From Thalassoglobus polymorphus (GTDB lineage: Bacteria; Planctomycetota; Planctomycetia; Planctomycetales; Planctomycetaceae): a stretch of DNA of 64,000 nucleotides. The notes under the pieces were generated by a model, which did no database searches, was not told the DNA's origin, and saw nothing but the letters and a program-made list of their open reading frames with translations. Positions 45,202 to 55,074 of the stretch are shown here, piece after piece. Numbering within the stretch: the first letter of the stretch is position 1; the number at the start of each line of letters is the position of its first letter. The position numbers were made by a program, and so were the translations under genes. The stretch lies in NCBI RefSeq assembly GCF_007744255.1, contig NZ_CP036267.1, positions 6,168,001-6,232,000 on the forward strand. The letters are read 5' to 3'.

Positions 45202-45365
45202 GCTCAAGAAGCAACGTAGCCCGGGACCATTGTTCCGGGCAATAGATGACGAACAAGAAGTTGATTTCGAGATGCTTTCAGCATCTCTTTCTGAGAAAAA
45301 TCCTCTGAAAACGACTGGGGTTAACCCACTACAAAAAAATGCACGGGACAATGGTCCCGTGCTAC
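45202..45365. repeat. REP doublet flanking the RAYT gene, right copy
   Basis: Same order as the left copy: GCTCAAGAAGCAACGTAGCC, CCCGGGACCATTGTTCCGGG, GAGATGCTTTCAGCATCTC and GCACGGGACAATGGTCCCGT. One mismatch in the first stem (T for C). Confidence 0.85.
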
Positions 45366-45394
45366 TTGAGGTTGGCTTCAAGAACGCAATCTGC

Positions 45395-46297
45395 TTAGCT
45401 GCGTTTTTCGATGGCGCGTTGCATGGCTGTTCCCATGTCGGCGGGGGATTCGGCGACTTCGACACCGGCAGCTTCCAGGGCAGCGATTTTTTCTTCAGCT
45501 GTTCCACTTCCTCCAGAAATGATCGCACCGGCGTGTCCCATCCGTTTTCCGGGAGGGGCTGTTTTGCCGGCGATGAAGGCTGCAACCGGTTTGGTCACAT
45601 GATCTTTGATGTACTCAGCCGCTTTGATTTCTGCATCGCCACCGATTTCACCGATCATCAGGATCGATTCTGTCTCTGGGTCGTTTTCGAACATTTCGAG
45701 CAAGTCGATAAAGTTCGTGCCGATGATGGGGTCTCCACCGATTCCGACAGCGGTCGACTGGCCCAGGTTCAGGTTTCCGAGTTGCCAGGCTGCTTCGTAG
45801 GTGAGTGTTCCACTTTTGCTGATCAGGCCGACAGTCCCCGGTTGGTGAATGTAGCCGGGCATGATGCCGATTTTGGCGACACTGGGAGTGATGATCCCAG
45901 GGCAGTTGGGGCCGATGAGGCGAACTTCTGGGCGAGTCGCCAGAAATTTGTCGACTCTCGACATATCGAGAACCGGAACACCTTCGGTGATCGCCACAAT
46001 CAATCGAATTCCAGCATCGGCAGCTTCCATAATGGCATCAGCACAGAATGGAGGGGGAACGAAAATGAGTGAGGTATTCGCACCAGTTTTTTCAATCGCT
46101 TCCGCAACAGAATCGAAAACCGGGAACCCATCGACCTCTTCACCACCTTTGCCTGGCGTCACTCCGCCGACCATGACAGCTTCGCCGGGGCGATGCTCTT
46201 CAGCATATTCACGGCATTTTTGTGAGTGAAACAGGCCAGCACGGCCTGTGATTCCCTGTGTGATGATCTTCGTTGAACGATCGACTAAAATTGACAT
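45395..46297 (-). CDS. sucD: Succinyl-CoA ligase, alpha subunit
   Basis: 300 residues. The CoA-binding Rossmann domain opens with [16 protein letters not shown], the [10 protein letters not shown] segment is at about 118-127, and the phosphohistidine is in [11 protein letters not shown] at about 252. It makes succinate and ATP/GTP from succinyl-CoA in the TCA cycle as a heterodimer with SucC. sucC, usually directly upstream, is absent: the 400 bp upstream carry no gene and aroA points the other way. Confidence 0.95.
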   Translation of the reverse strand: MSILVDRSTKIITQGITGRAGLFHSQKCREYAEEHRPGEAVMVGGVTPGKGGEEVDGFPVFDSVAEAIEKTGANTSLIFVPPPFCADAIMEAADAGIRLIVAITEGVPVLDMSRVDKFLATRPEVRLIGPNCPGIITPSVAKIGIMPGYIHQPGTVGLISKSGTLTYEAAWQLGNLNLGQSTAVGIGGDPIIGTNFIDLLEMFENDPETESILMIGEIGGDAEIKAAEYIKDHVTKPVAAFIAGKTAPPGKRMGHAGAIISGGSGTAEEKIAALEAAGVEVAESPADMGTAMQRAIEKRS

Positions 46298-46697
46298 CGA
46301 ATTGATATTCTCGGTTCTGGCGGTGAAACAACTGTCACGAGGAGCAAAATCCCCCTTACTCCCGAATTTCCCTAGACGCTACCCTCTAGCCCCTAGACCT
46401 TTGGCAAAGTTTAGAAGACCATCGACTCTGACGGAAGCCAAGCGGATTCAGGCTCTCGCAAACAGATGCACGTTTGTTGGTTTGAAATCCATTTTTAAGA
46501 CTTCGGCCTTTTCTTTCATAGCAATAAAACGAAAAAAACGCAGCGAAACGTCCACGCAGTCACTGACCAACTGAGTGAGAGGCCCGGAGAGCAAACTGAG
46601 TCCGTCCGTGGTGGTGTTCGTTTTTCAAGATCTTCACCAATCATAATTTCATAGAACCCTTTCAGCAGTTGCCTGCTGCACGACCATTTTGAGTTTC
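46298..46697. other. Divergent intergenic space between sucD and aroA
   Basis: About 400 bp with no gene, palindrome or repeat recognised. It must contain the promoters of both genes, but no confident -35/-10 pair was picked out. Confidence 0.4.
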
Positions 46698-47981
46698 ATG
46701 TCTGATTCAATCGAAATACAACCTGTTTCATCACCGGTTTGCGGCTCAATTCGGCCTCCGGGATCGAAGAGCCTCACAAACCGCGCGCTCATGATCGCCG
46801 CACTCGCCGACGGTACTACAACACTCACCGGAGTACTCGATAGCGTCGATACCCAAGTGATGGCAAATGCTCTCGGTCAACTCGGAATTCTGGTTGAGAC
46901 CGATTTCGCGAACCAGTCCATCACCGTTCAAGGGGCCGGTGGAAAGATTCCTGCTGCCAAAGCGGATCTATGGTGCGAAAATAGTGGGACCAGTATTCGA
47001 TTTCTCACAGCCTTGTGTGCCATCGGAAATGGAACATATCGGCTCGATGGAAACGAACGAATGCGCGAGCGCCCCATCGCTCCGCTTGTGGCCGCCTTGG
47101 CGAACGCTGGCATTGAAGCTACTTGTGAGCTCACAAATGATTGCCCTCCGGTCGTTATCAAGACAAACGGATTGAACGCGGATGTGATTGAAGTTTCAGG
47201 AGCAATTTCGAGTCAATACCTCAGCGGCTTGCTGATGATGGCTCCCGCTGCCCAATGCGACATCACGATTCGTGTCGTTGGAGAACTTGTCTCACGCCCT
47301 TACATCGATATGACCCTCGAAGTGATGCGCTCCTTCGGTGCGGTCATTGAAGAACCTGAACCGAATCAGTTTCGCGTGAAGGCGACCGGTTACACTGGTC
47401 GCGAGTACGACATCGAGCCGGATGCCTCCGCTGCAAGTTATTTCTTCGCAGTCGCTGCGATTACTGGAGGAGAAGTCACGGTTGAAGGACTGCATCGAAA
47501 CGCACTTCAAGGTGACGTCGGCTTTGTTGATGCACTCGTTGAGATGGGCTGCGGAGCGAAGTGGAATACGAATTCCATCACCGTGATCGGCAAGCCACTC
47601 AAGGGAATCGATATCGACATGAACACCATCAGCGACACGGCTCAAACATTGGCCTGTGTTGCACCGTTCGCTGAAGGAACGACACGCATTCGGAATGTCG
47701 CCCACAATCGAGTCAAAGAAACAGACCGCATTCAGGCCGTTGTTGATGAACTTCAACGGGCTGGAATCAATGCTGAAGAACATGAGGACGGAATGACCAT
47801 TCATCCCGGCAGCCCACAGTCAACAACAATTCACACGTATGATGACCATCGAATGGCAATGAGCTTTGCTCTTTTAGGGCTGAAATCTCCGGGGATTTCC
47901 ATTGCTGATCCCGGTTGCACATCAAAAACATATCCCCATTACTTCGAAGACCTCGAACGTCTTTGCCGAGGTGTCCAATGA
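46698..47981 (+). CDS. aroA: 3-phosphoshikimate 1-carboxyvinyltransferase (EPSP synthase)
   Basis: 427 residues from the ATG at 46698; a TTG at 46689 is possible. It joins PEP to shikimate-3-phosphate in the chorismate pathway. [19 protein letters not shown] near the start (about 20-38) is the substrate-binding signature; [19 protein letters not shown] and the late [13 protein letters not shown] are also present. Family length 420-450. Its stop overlaps the start of rsmB (ATGA). Confidence 0.95.
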   Translation: MSDSIEIQPVSSPVCGSIRPPGSKSLTNRALMIAALADGTTTLTGVLDSVDTQVMANALGQLGILVETDFANQSITVQGAGGKIPAAKADLWCENSGTSIRFLTALCAIGNGTYRLDGNERMRERPIAPLVAALANAGIEATCELTNDCPPVVIKTNGLNADVIEVSGAISSQYLSGLLMMAPAAQCDITIRVVGELVSRPYIDMTLEVMRSFGAVIEEPEPNQFRVKATGYTGREYDIEPDASAASYFFAVAAITGGEVTVEGLHRNALQGDVGFVDALVEMGCGAKWNTNSITVIGKPLKGIDIDMNTISDTAQTLACVAPFAEGTTRIRNVAHNRVKETDRIQAVVDELQRAGINAEEHEDGMTIHPGSPQSTTIHTYDDHRMAMSFALLGLKSPGISIADPGCTSKTYPHYFEDLERLCRGVQ

Positions 47982-49477
47982 GTTCTCCACAGAGTGGTTC
48001 CAATCGTGATCGTCGTCCCAAAAATCAGGGCCGTCATTCGAATAAAAAGAAGTTCGTCAAAAGCGGAGCTTCCAATGCCAGATGGTTCGCTTTTAAAGCG
48101 TTGCAGGCAAATCGCGAGCGAGATGTCTTTGTCTCCAGAATTCTGGATGACCAGTTCAAGTCGAAAACGATCCCTTCGGTCGATCGTAAAATGGCGACAG
48201 AACTCGCCAACGAAACAGTCCGCAGGCGGGCGACTTTAGATGCCATTCTCACTGCGTTTGTGACTCGTCCACAGGAGAATGTCGAAGCCGATTTGTGGAC
48301 AATTTTACAACTTGGTTGCCTGCAACTCGCCTGTCTGCCACACATCGCTTCACACGCTGCCGTTCACGAAACAGTTCAGCTTTGTGAAGAGCTGCGAAAT
48401 GCTCAGGCAAAGCCTTTCATTAACGGCGTCCTGAGAAACATCGGTCGCAGCGTGGTCAGCCGGGAAGAGGTCGAAGACCTTGATCTGGCTGAACTCGGAC
48501 CGCGTCAGCTTCCGCTGCTCTCATTGAGGGGACGCGACAAGAAGTACGAAATTGCGACTTTCGACCGGGACATCTTTACGAATCCCGCTGACGATGCGCT
48601 TGCTTACATCTCTCAGGTGAGCAGCTTACCGGAGTGGCTGCTTCAGCGACTCACCCCAGAAGAGGCTGACAAAAACCAGATGTTGAAATCGGGTTTGTGG
48701 ATGACGATTCCTGGTCGGATGTCTTTGCGAGTGAACCTGCTGCAAACCGATCGAGAGAAAGTTCTCGATGTTTTGGAAGCTGCGGAGTTGTCAGCTCATC
48801 CTGGAACGCTGCCTGAAGCGATCGAACTCGATGGCAGCGTCGCGATTATCGATTTGCCCGGCTACCGCGAAGGCTGGTTCAGTGTGCAGGATCTCTCAGC
48901 GATGTCCTCAGCCGATCTTCTCAATCCACAACCGGGTGAGAAAATTCTCGATTTGTGTGCCGCTCCCGGTGGGAAGTCGACTCACATTGCCGAGCGTCTC
49001 AAGAACGAAGGTCGAGTTGTTGCTTGCGACACCGCAGGGAATCGAATTCGGATTATCAACGAAAATGCCGGACGGTTACAACTCCCCTGTATCGAAACCC
49101 ACCTCATCCATGAAGACGGCAGCGACATCCCCAGCGAAGACTACGATGCTGCCATTGTTGATGTTCCCTGCTCGAACACCGGAGTGCTTGGAAAACGGCC
49201 CGAAGCCCGCTGGCGCATCATGCCAACCACATTCCGTGAGTTAATCCCTCTTCAGATGCGGTTGTTGAAAGATGCGATGAGCCGGGTCCGACCCGGTGGA
49301 CGTGTCGTCTATTCCACATGCAGCATCGACTTCGAAGAGAACCGAGGTGTTGTCGATGCGGTGCTGTCGAAACATCCCGAGTTTCATGTGGCAGAAGAAC
49401 GAATCCACCACCCCGGCGAACCCGCCGACGGTGGGTATCAAGCATTACTCATCCGCTCAGAACCCTCGCCCGTTTAA
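47978..49477 (+). CDS. rsmB: 16S rRNA m5C967 methyltransferase (RsmB type)
   Basis: 499 residues. The ATG at 47978 overlaps the aroA stop and has an AGGTG site; an upstream ATG at 47915 is not needed. A basic N-terminus is followed by a NusB-like domain (about 30-170) and the Nol1/Nop2/Sun methyltransferase domain (about 200-495). SAM-binding [15 protein letters not shown] is at about 325-339, and the two active-site Cys are in [10 protein letters not shown] (about 396) and [14 protein letters not shown] (about 447). It methylates C967 of 16S rRNA in E. coli; the same target is presumed here. Coupled translation with aroA. Confidence 0.9.
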   Translation: MSSPQSGSNRDRRPKNQGRHSNKKKFVKSGASNARWFAFKALQANRERDVFVSRILDDQFKSKTIPSVDRKMATELANETVRRRATLDAILTAFVTRPQENVEADLWTILQLGCLQLACLPHIASHAAVHETVQLCEELRNAQAKPFINGVLRNIGRSVVSREEVEDLDLAELGPRQLPLLSLRGRDKKYEIATFDRDIFTNPADDALAYISQVSSLPEWLLQRLTPEEADKNQMLKSGLWMTIPGRMSLRVNLLQTDREKVLDVLEAAELSAHPGTLPEAIELDGSVAIIDLPGYREGWFSVQDLSAMSSADLLNPQPGEKILDLCAAPGGKSTHIAERLKNEGRVVACDTAGNRIRIINENAGRLQLPCIETHLIHEDGSDIPSEDYDAAIVDVPCSNTGVLGKRPEARWRIMPTTFRELIPLQMRLLKDAMSRVRPGGRVVYSTCSIDFEENRGVVDAVLSKHPEFHVAEERIHHPGEPADGGYQALLIRSEPSPV

Positions 49478-49514
49478 CCTTCCTCTTCGAAGGGAGACGT
49501 CATCGTCCCGACTT

Positions 49515-49576
49515 CGAGCAGTTTGCTCTATCGTGTTCTTGCGGAACGTGTTTCACCAGTAAAATAGCTGAGCACC
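49515..49576 (-). repeat. Family A partial repeat, copy A6
   Basis: CGAGCAGTTTGCTCTATCG, GCGGAACGTGTTTCACCAG, TAAAATAGCTGAGCACCGC. The distal third is missing. Confidence 0.6.
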
Positions 49577-49805
49577 GCAAGTTAGCCCACCGACAGGGGG
49601 CAGTACCGGGTGGGCGTGCAGTTTGGGCAGTCCGCCCATGTCAGGTTGGGGGGGCGAATGAGAGTTTGCTGTGATTGCCAGAAACGGTTTGAATTGTTTC
49701 TGGTGACTCTGTTCCAAATGGAGGTTCGCGTAACCCAACACTGTTGAGCACGATCGTGGCTTACTCGAAATGTTTGAATTCGTCTCCGTATCATCGCGAT
49801 TCTCG

Positions 49806-49848
49806 ACCGCTGGGTGGTCCAACCGACCCGGTCGGTCCACCCAGCGGT
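49806..49848. repeat. Large perfect palindrome
   Basis: ACCGCTGGGTGG pairs with CCACCCAGCGGT (12 perfect pairs), with an inner ACCGAC/GTCGGT stem. It resembles REP-type DNA hairpins rather than a terminator, as no T tract follows. Confidence 0.7.
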
Positions 49849-50070
49849 GCAGAGTGATCGCTCTTGCTGGACGTTTTCATATCGTAGAATGTTGCATCTG
49901 CACTCGCACGGCTCGCAGAGACCGTGGCACTCAATCACTCTAAACCAGGCCACCCCGCCTCTAAATGATGGGTTCCGCGAATTCCTGCTGCGATCAACGC
50001 AACATCCCGGTTCCCCTACAATGTTGCATGGGATCACGTTCTATCATTCGCATCACCAACCTACGATTAC

Positions 50071-50826
50071 TCACTGGTGAAGAGTCAATGTATGCTCGAA
50101 ATCGGACACCAAGCAGAACTGCCCAGCGCAGAGAGGTAGGTTAAGTCCCAGGCTGTGCGCTGCACGGATTAGCCGACGATCTTCCGTCACAAATAGATCA
50201 CATTTGCTGCGCATTGCTGCGAATACAATCTCGAAGTCTTCGGAAGGGATTGCTGTGGCACGTACCAAACTGTCAAGTATGCATGGATGCGAAACTACAT
50301 CTCTTTTGTTCCACTGGGCGTCAAATACACTGATGTACGGTACGGTCACAACAGCCTGTACTTCGAGAAACCTCCTCAATTCGTGGCAGAGGCTGTCAAA
50401 TGCCCGACGGTTGCGATCTAAGCTTCGGAGTGTTTCAAAATCTTCATGCAATCCCTCACGATCAGGGTCGACTACATATTGAAACATTTTCGCTTCTTGC
50501 TCGGGGCTGACGTCAATGCCATCAATGTTGTTGATCCAGAAGTGCGCCGTTTCATAGCTCTGTTCGTGATACTTGTTGGTCATTGTGTCGAGTGTCCTAG
50601 GATCCGAATCTCCCTTCAAGTGCCTACTCGCCCAATCCCCACGCCCCTCATCCGGCTTCTTTCCTCCAACGCCTCGAAATGCCATGTAGCACTCGAAAAT
50701 GCACTTCTCAAACGTGACTCGTTCGATCGTTTGATTGGTGAAAAGAGAAGTTTGTGACTCTTTCTGACCTCGGCGCCATCTCGCAAACTCAGGCAGTATT
50801 GCAGATGTATCAATAAAAACTTTCAT
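50071..50826 (-). CDS. PIN-domain-like protein
   Basis: 251 residues from the ATG at 50826, which has AAGGA 9 bases upstream; the frame extends to 51087 without support. It starts MKVFIDTSAILPEFARW with the first PIN Asp (Asp6) and ends with a PIN-like CDLFVTEDRRLIRAAHSLGLNLP (Asp at about 215). The acidic middle residues are less clear, and the region between is longer than in VapC toxins (about 130 residues). It might be a nuclease of a toxin-antitoxin-like or RNA-processing type, but no antitoxin-like gene is adjacent. Confidence 0.6.
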   Translation of the reverse strand: MKVFIDTSAILPEFARWRRGQKESQTSLFTNQTIERVTFEKCIFECYMAFRGVGGKKPDEGRGDWASRHLKGDSDPRTLDTMTNKYHEQSYETAHFWINNIDGIDVSPEQEAKMFQYVVDPDREGLHEDFETLRSLDRNRRAFDSLCHELRRFLEVQAVVTVPYISVFDAQWNKRDVVSHPCILDSLVRATAIPSEDFEIVFAAMRSKCDLFVTEDRRLIRAAHSLGLNLPLCAGQFCLVSDFEHTLTLHQ

Positions 50827-50984
50827 GGATAATTCCTTTGGGCAGGTGCCGTGGGCAGGGCCACCCCGCCCCCTCTTCAATGGACAGGTCACTGCCTGTG
50901 ATAAAAGAATGGAAGTCAACGCTGAATCCGCCACGCCCATCCTTACGCTGCACTCCAGTCTGAGCGTGCCACCGATTGAGTACC

Positions 50985-51122
50985 GTAGGGTGGGTGAAGC
51001 AATCCGTTGATGAAAAGGTGGGTTACGTTCTCGATTTCCCCGATGAAGAACAGTTAATATTGATTCACGATTCATTGCGCAACCCACCGTTCACGAGGAC
51101 CGCCGAACTTCACCCACCCTAC
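50985..51122. repeat. REPIN-like element with 15-bp terminal inverted repeats
   Basis: GTAGGGTGGGTGAAG at 50985-50999 and its exact inverse CTTCACCCACCCTAC at 51108-51122. Inner arms GGTGGGTT and AACCCACC. The whole is 138 bp without an ORF, as expected of a nonautonomous element. Confidence 0.8.
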
Positions 51123-51182
51123 TTTTACTTTTACTGTCTTCGTCGCTGATTACAGGCTGTTGAAACTTTCATGACAGGTGGA

Positions 51183-52079
51183 TCAAAAATTCGCAAGCCG
51201 ACCCTCATCGCTTCGAGCCATTAGTGAATAGTAAACCAAATATTCGATATTTTCGTTGATGAACTTCACGCTCCCATCAGCCATCAGAAAATTGCACCCC
51301 CCTGAGTGAAAGCTGAATGTCGTTGAGTAACCTAGCTCCGTCCAATACTGTCCAGATTTCGACTTTGACTTTCCATTAATCGGATGATAGGTGGAAGGTC
51401 GAATCACTAACCCGTTAACAGATCCGACCCTCCCGATCCATGTTGGCCATCCCACTCCATCCTTACCTGGATGCGCCCCTTCCCCCATTGCCAAAGTCTG
51501 GCTGAGGCCATCATGGAAACTGCTGAACCGCACGACATGGTCTCTAGGCCCGACATAAACAAACGTACCGCTTCTACCAACCATGCATCCACGATAGTCC
51601 GTTGTTCCGTACCCGATCCTCCATGCCTCCATTGCTCTCGGGCCAACAAATTGAGTAGTGTCTTCGAGAGTTGAAGACGGACATTGGAAGATCTGTAATT
51701 TTTTCCCTCCTTGAGGATGAATTTCTCCATGCTCAGAGAAATAATCTTCAAAGACAGAACGCCCACCTTGAGGATTTAACTTCTGGTACAATGCCCCTTG
51801 ATCAAGATGAGGAAGCAGAAACGTCCCCCATCCCCAGCAGTCAATATTCGATGTCTCAGAATTATCAACAATTGCAGGAACGACGCATCGATGGACATCA
51901 TGATACCCATGAATTGCAATTCCGAATTGCTTGAGATGGCTGCGACATTGCGTTCGTCTGGCAGACTCCCTCGCCTGTTGCACGGCAGGGACCAGTAAGC
52001 CCAAAAGGATTCCGACAACCGTCAGTACAACAATCAACTCAACGAGAGTGAATCCCGTTCTTAGCCTGATAAGCGACAT
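51183..52079 (-). CDS. DUF1559 pseudopilin-like protein
   Basis: 298 residues. A type IV prepilin N-terminus (RTGFTLVELIVVLTVVGILLGLLVPAVQQARESARR) is cleaved after Gly9 by prepilin peptidase. The DUF1559 domain ends with the planctomycete signature HSGGCNFLMADGSVKFI. These proteins are greatly expanded in planctomycetes, probably secretion- or surface-related; exact role unknown. Last in a run of three minus-strand genes. Confidence 0.92.
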   Translation of the reverse strand: MSLIRLRTGFTLVELIVVLTVVGILLGLLVPAVQQARESARRTQCRSHLKQFGIAIHGYHDVHRCVVPAIVDNSETSNIDCWGWGTFLLPHLDQGALYQKLNPQGGRSVFEDYFSEHGEIHPQGGKKLQIFQCPSSTLEDTTQFVGPRAMEAWRIGYGTTDYRGCMVGRSGTFVYVGPRDHVVRFSSFHDGLSQTLAMGEGAHPGKDGVGWPTWIGRVGSVNGLVIRPSTYHPINGKSKSKSGQYWTELGYSTTFSFHSGGCNFLMADGSVKFINENIEYLVYYSLMARSDEGRLANF

Positions 52080-52247
52080 GGCACTATCCCCTGGATACGG
52101 CTGACGTTTAGTCCAAAAGCGTCAGCCGTATCTTGAAACAACAATAAACAAGTTCATTAGGAGTTATTCCACGTTCTCCTTGCAATCTTCGTAGCAGGTA
52201 AAGTTCATAGGGTCGCCCAAGCTTACGCCTAGTCCAACTCCTCTGGA

Positions 52248-53282
52248 TTAACGACTTCTTTGAAAAATGAAAACCGCGCTCCCGATTCCAATCAACGCGA
52301 CCACGAAAACCCAGAACAATATATTTTTTCGTGACTTCACTACCGAAGGTGCTTCAGTCACCATCATTTCTGCGTAAGTCTTGCCTGTGCGCGTCTCCTG
52401 CAAGTCAACTTTCCGAAACGATCCATCTTCCCGAACAACAAACTTCGCCTGCTTAGGACCATCCATCACAACACTTCCGGGAGGAAATTCGATCACAAAA
52501 TCGCTATCTTGCACTCGTGTGTTCAGATTCATGTTGGTGATGCGACCTTGGAGGACCTCGCCAATCGTCGGAGGGTTATGGGAAAAAACAGTGATCTTCC
52601 AATCCTCGGGGAGAACCCCCCATTCATCATTAATTTGATAGTTGATATCAACACGACACATCAATTGCTTTTTACGCATTGAGAAGAGTTCCTGTCGAAC
52701 CAGCGCGTAGCCCAGTTGTGGAGCAACTGTGAATTTGAATCGCCCTTCATCAAAGACGAGAGCTTTGAAACCATTGATCTCTGCTTGAGTATATTCGGCA
52801 CTCCACTCAAGTGGATTGACCCCTTGCAGCTCTTTCGTCAACGGACGGAACCCCATAATGATCGGAAGGCACTGATAGTTCCAGCTTTCTCCGAAGAGCG
52901 TAGCCTGTTCGATATAACCAGGAGGATGACCTTTGTGCCGGTCGCTTTCCATGAACTGATAGCAACGCTCTCCATCAAATGCGACTGTCAGTGTTTCGTT
53001 CTGCCACGTATCCGCTTCAAAATTATATTGAGCTCCAGATTTCACATATCTGGCTCGCTCTTTGTCAAATAGAAATAATGATTTCTGTAGAGTCTTACGT
53101 TTCGACCTCGTGTCAGCCGGTGCCTGCGTCGCTTCGACTTCAAACTCTATCTTCCCAGTTCTGAACCGTTCTTCACGCTCACTCCAGGATTTACGGATTT
53201 CTTCTCGAACGTCTCCGTAGAGAGGCTGTACTTGAGCGACAAAAATGCCAAATACTATCAGCGCAGAAATCTTCAATTTCAT
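52248..53282 (-). CDS. Secreted hypothetical protein with a C-terminal membrane anchor
   Basis: 344 residues; signal peptide about 1-23, C-terminal hydrophobic helix at about 322-340 followed by QRSR, i.e. an export-and-anchor topology. The middle (FDGERCYQFMESD..., GYALVRQELFSMRKKQLMCRVDINY) is beta-rich and faintly LolA/LolB-like, but no family is assigned. Its start overlaps the DUF1573 gene's stop by 4 bp, so the two are co-translated. Confidence 0.75.
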   Translation of the reverse strand: MKLKISALIVFGIFVAQVQPLYGDVREEIRKSWSEREERFRTGKIEFEVEATQAPADTRSKRKTLQKSLFLFDKERARYVKSGAQYNFEADTWQNETLTVAFDGERCYQFMESDRHKGHPPGYIEQATLFGESWNYQCLPIIMGFRPLTKELQGVNPLEWSAEYTQAEINGFKALVFDEGRFKFTVAPQLGYALVRQELFSMRKKQLMCRVDINYQINDEWGVLPEDWKITVFSHNPPTIGEVLQGRITNMNLNTRVQDSDFVIEFPPGSVVMDGPKQAKFVVREDGSFRKVDLQETRTGKTYAEMMVTEAPSVVKSRKNILFWVFVVALIGIGSAVFIFQRSR

Positions 53283-54391
53283 CGAACTCTCCTCATCTGT
53301 CCGGAACCGAGAAAAACTTCTTCCTGGTCGAGACTGACAACCGAGACTGGAAGCGTTGCTGACACAGTTTGCGAGGAATCCTGGGCAAGCAGCATCAACT
53401 GAATTTCTCCTTGAACTGTTTCACCTGCTTCGGCATGAGTGTCAACAGAGACATTCAATTCATGTTCACTCCGTGCCTGCTGTGCTGTCGGCGTATTCAC
53501 GACAATGGAGGGATGAGAAGGTAGAACCTTTACAACCCGAAATTTGCGCTGCCGGTCAGAGAATACGCGAACGGTCTCACTCTGTGTTTTCTGTTTGTCA
53601 GCTTCCAGATAGAAAAGCAATTGCCGTGGGCTGTAATCAAGATCAGACTCAACTCTTCCGTTGACCCAAATTTGAGCGACCTCGTTTTTGTCCTTGGAAG
53701 GATATTCCGCTCGAACTTCTAGCGGGTAGGAAAACTCCCCGATATGAAATTGAGGTGACAACTCACAATCCCAGACTTCTATTCGTTCTAATGGATTTGT
53801 CTCAGAACGAATATTCTTAACAGTCAGGTTTTGATCTTTAGAAACCAACAAAAATTTTTCAGCATCTGGGTCAACAATAAACTTCAGCTGTAATGTCTTG
53901 GACCTTTCGCCAACTTGAACATTCTTGGCGAATCTGTTCACGGTTGCAGGGGACACAAATGGTTTCTTGACGCGACCAGAAAAATAAAATTCCTGGATCC
54001 TGTTTTCTCCAAGATTAAAACGGACTTCGACTCCAAACGGAGAGATAAGATCCTTTGATTTTGAGACTCGGCTATAATCAATATTTGCGTTTACTAAAAT
54101 CGATTCATTCTGTCTTAATTCAAATTCAGCAGGATGAATCGAGGTACAAGAGCAGGATGTTACCACTTTCTCAACGTGAACAGTTTCTGATGATGAATTT
54201 TGAACACGAAAGGAAAAAGGGCGTTTGCCAAGTGAGCTGACAATTCCCATGTCCAATTGATCGGTTTTAATCCGAAGAGGCCCGTCCAGCGAAGAAAGAA
54301 TTTGTACCTGGTCACCGTTGCTGGAAACAATCGGTTTGTGAACTTCACTACAACTAGCACAAGAGAAGAGAAGAGAACGTGAAATGGACAT
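53279..54391 (-). CDS. DUF1573-containing protein
   Basis: 370 residues. The DUF1573 immunoglobulin-like domain is at about 35-130 (FRVQNSSSETVHVEKVVTSCSCTSIHPAEFEL), with the CSC motif usual for the family. The rest is beta-rich, with a possible second Ig-like repeat. The N-terminus SISRSLLFSCASC is a possible lipoprotein signal. Family function unknown; exported. It heads the triad. Confidence 0.78.
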   Translation of the reverse strand: MSISRSLLFSCASCSEVHKPIVSSNGDQVQILSSLDGPLRIKTDQLDMGIVSSLGKRPFSFRVQNSSSETVHVEKVVTSCSCTSIHPAEFELRQNESILVNANIDYSRVSKSKDLISPFGVEVRFNLGENRIQEFYFSGRVKKPFVSPATVNRFAKNVQVGERSKTLQLKFIVDPDAEKFLLVSKDQNLTVKNIRSETNPLERIEVWDCELSPQFHIGEFSYPLEVRAEYPSKDKNEVAQIWVNGRVESDLDYSPRQLLFYLEADKQKTQSETVRVFSDRQRKFRVVKVLPSHPSIVVNTPTAQQARSEHELNVSVDTHAEAGETVQGEIQLMLLAQDSSQTVSATLPVSVVSLDQEEVFLGSGQMRRVR

Positions 54392-55074
54392 TCTTGGCCT
54401 CCAGAATGTTGTTGATGGCTCCCCACCGTTACATCGAGCTTAACACTTACGCCAAAGGACGCAATGGTAAACTTCGATATAAGTTTTGGCAGACGGTGAG
54501 CCACTCCGACCGAGTTGTTCGGTTGGATTGTGTGGCACGCCCAGGCTGTAGCGGAGCGAAAGAATGGGCGTGGCGAGCACGAGGTAGAGACTCAATCATC
54601 GACAAGCTCTCGAATAAAATGAGAGTTCACGACTGAAATAACGACAAGTGACGTATCCAAAATGGACGGACCAGCGATCGCGGTGGTCCGTCCATTTTGT
54701 CTACAGGTACTGGTGTGTCCTTCACTGGTTCTTAGATCGACCGGGCCATCGCCTCAAAAGAAGGTCAAGGTTCACGCTGAGGCTCCAGATCGTTTTTTTA
54801 TCCCGGCTTGTCGGTAGTGAGGGGGGAAGCTGGGGCTGTTTTCTCACTCTCAACTCGCGAAACTCACACGCTTTATGAGTGCTCTCAGCTTTGATAAACT
54901 AGTGCTTGTGGACATCTTCTGTGAAAGCAGAGAGTTCATGATGGAGTGCCCGGGCGACAGTTTTTCGAGGCTGTCGGGTCGATTTGGTCCCCCACCCAGC
55001 AGTTGAACACGTTGGGCGAGTCCCAGCTTACATATTGGTCGCAGCTTGAATGCTGCAGCAGGAGTGACTTCTAG
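54392..55074. other. 683-bp space before acnA
   Basis: No gene recognised. It holds a REP-like palindrome (CACGCCCA/TGGGCGTG, 54534-54574) and the large hairpin at 54659-54698. Confidence 0.45.
54659..54698. terminator. Terminator-like hairpin
   Basis: AAAATGGACGGACCA, 10-base loop, TGGTCCGTCCATTTT: fifteen perfect pairs, A/T rich at the base. No T-tract tail, so either a terminator or a REP unit. Confidence 0.55.

Larger units (their letters stand above)
49478..50070. other. 593-bp palindrome-rich intergenic space
   Basis: No gene recognised. It contains half of a family A element, the pair GCCCACC/GGTGGGC (49585-49615) and a large hairpin (49806-49848). It looks like an accumulation of repeat debris next to the PIN-domain gene. 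Confidence 0.5.

Noticed and set aside
45193..45585. N-terminal extension of the RAYT frame (131 codons)
   Set aside because: It reads through the REP doublet and into the end of sucD on the same strand and has no transposase character. The ATG at 45192 begins the family homology.
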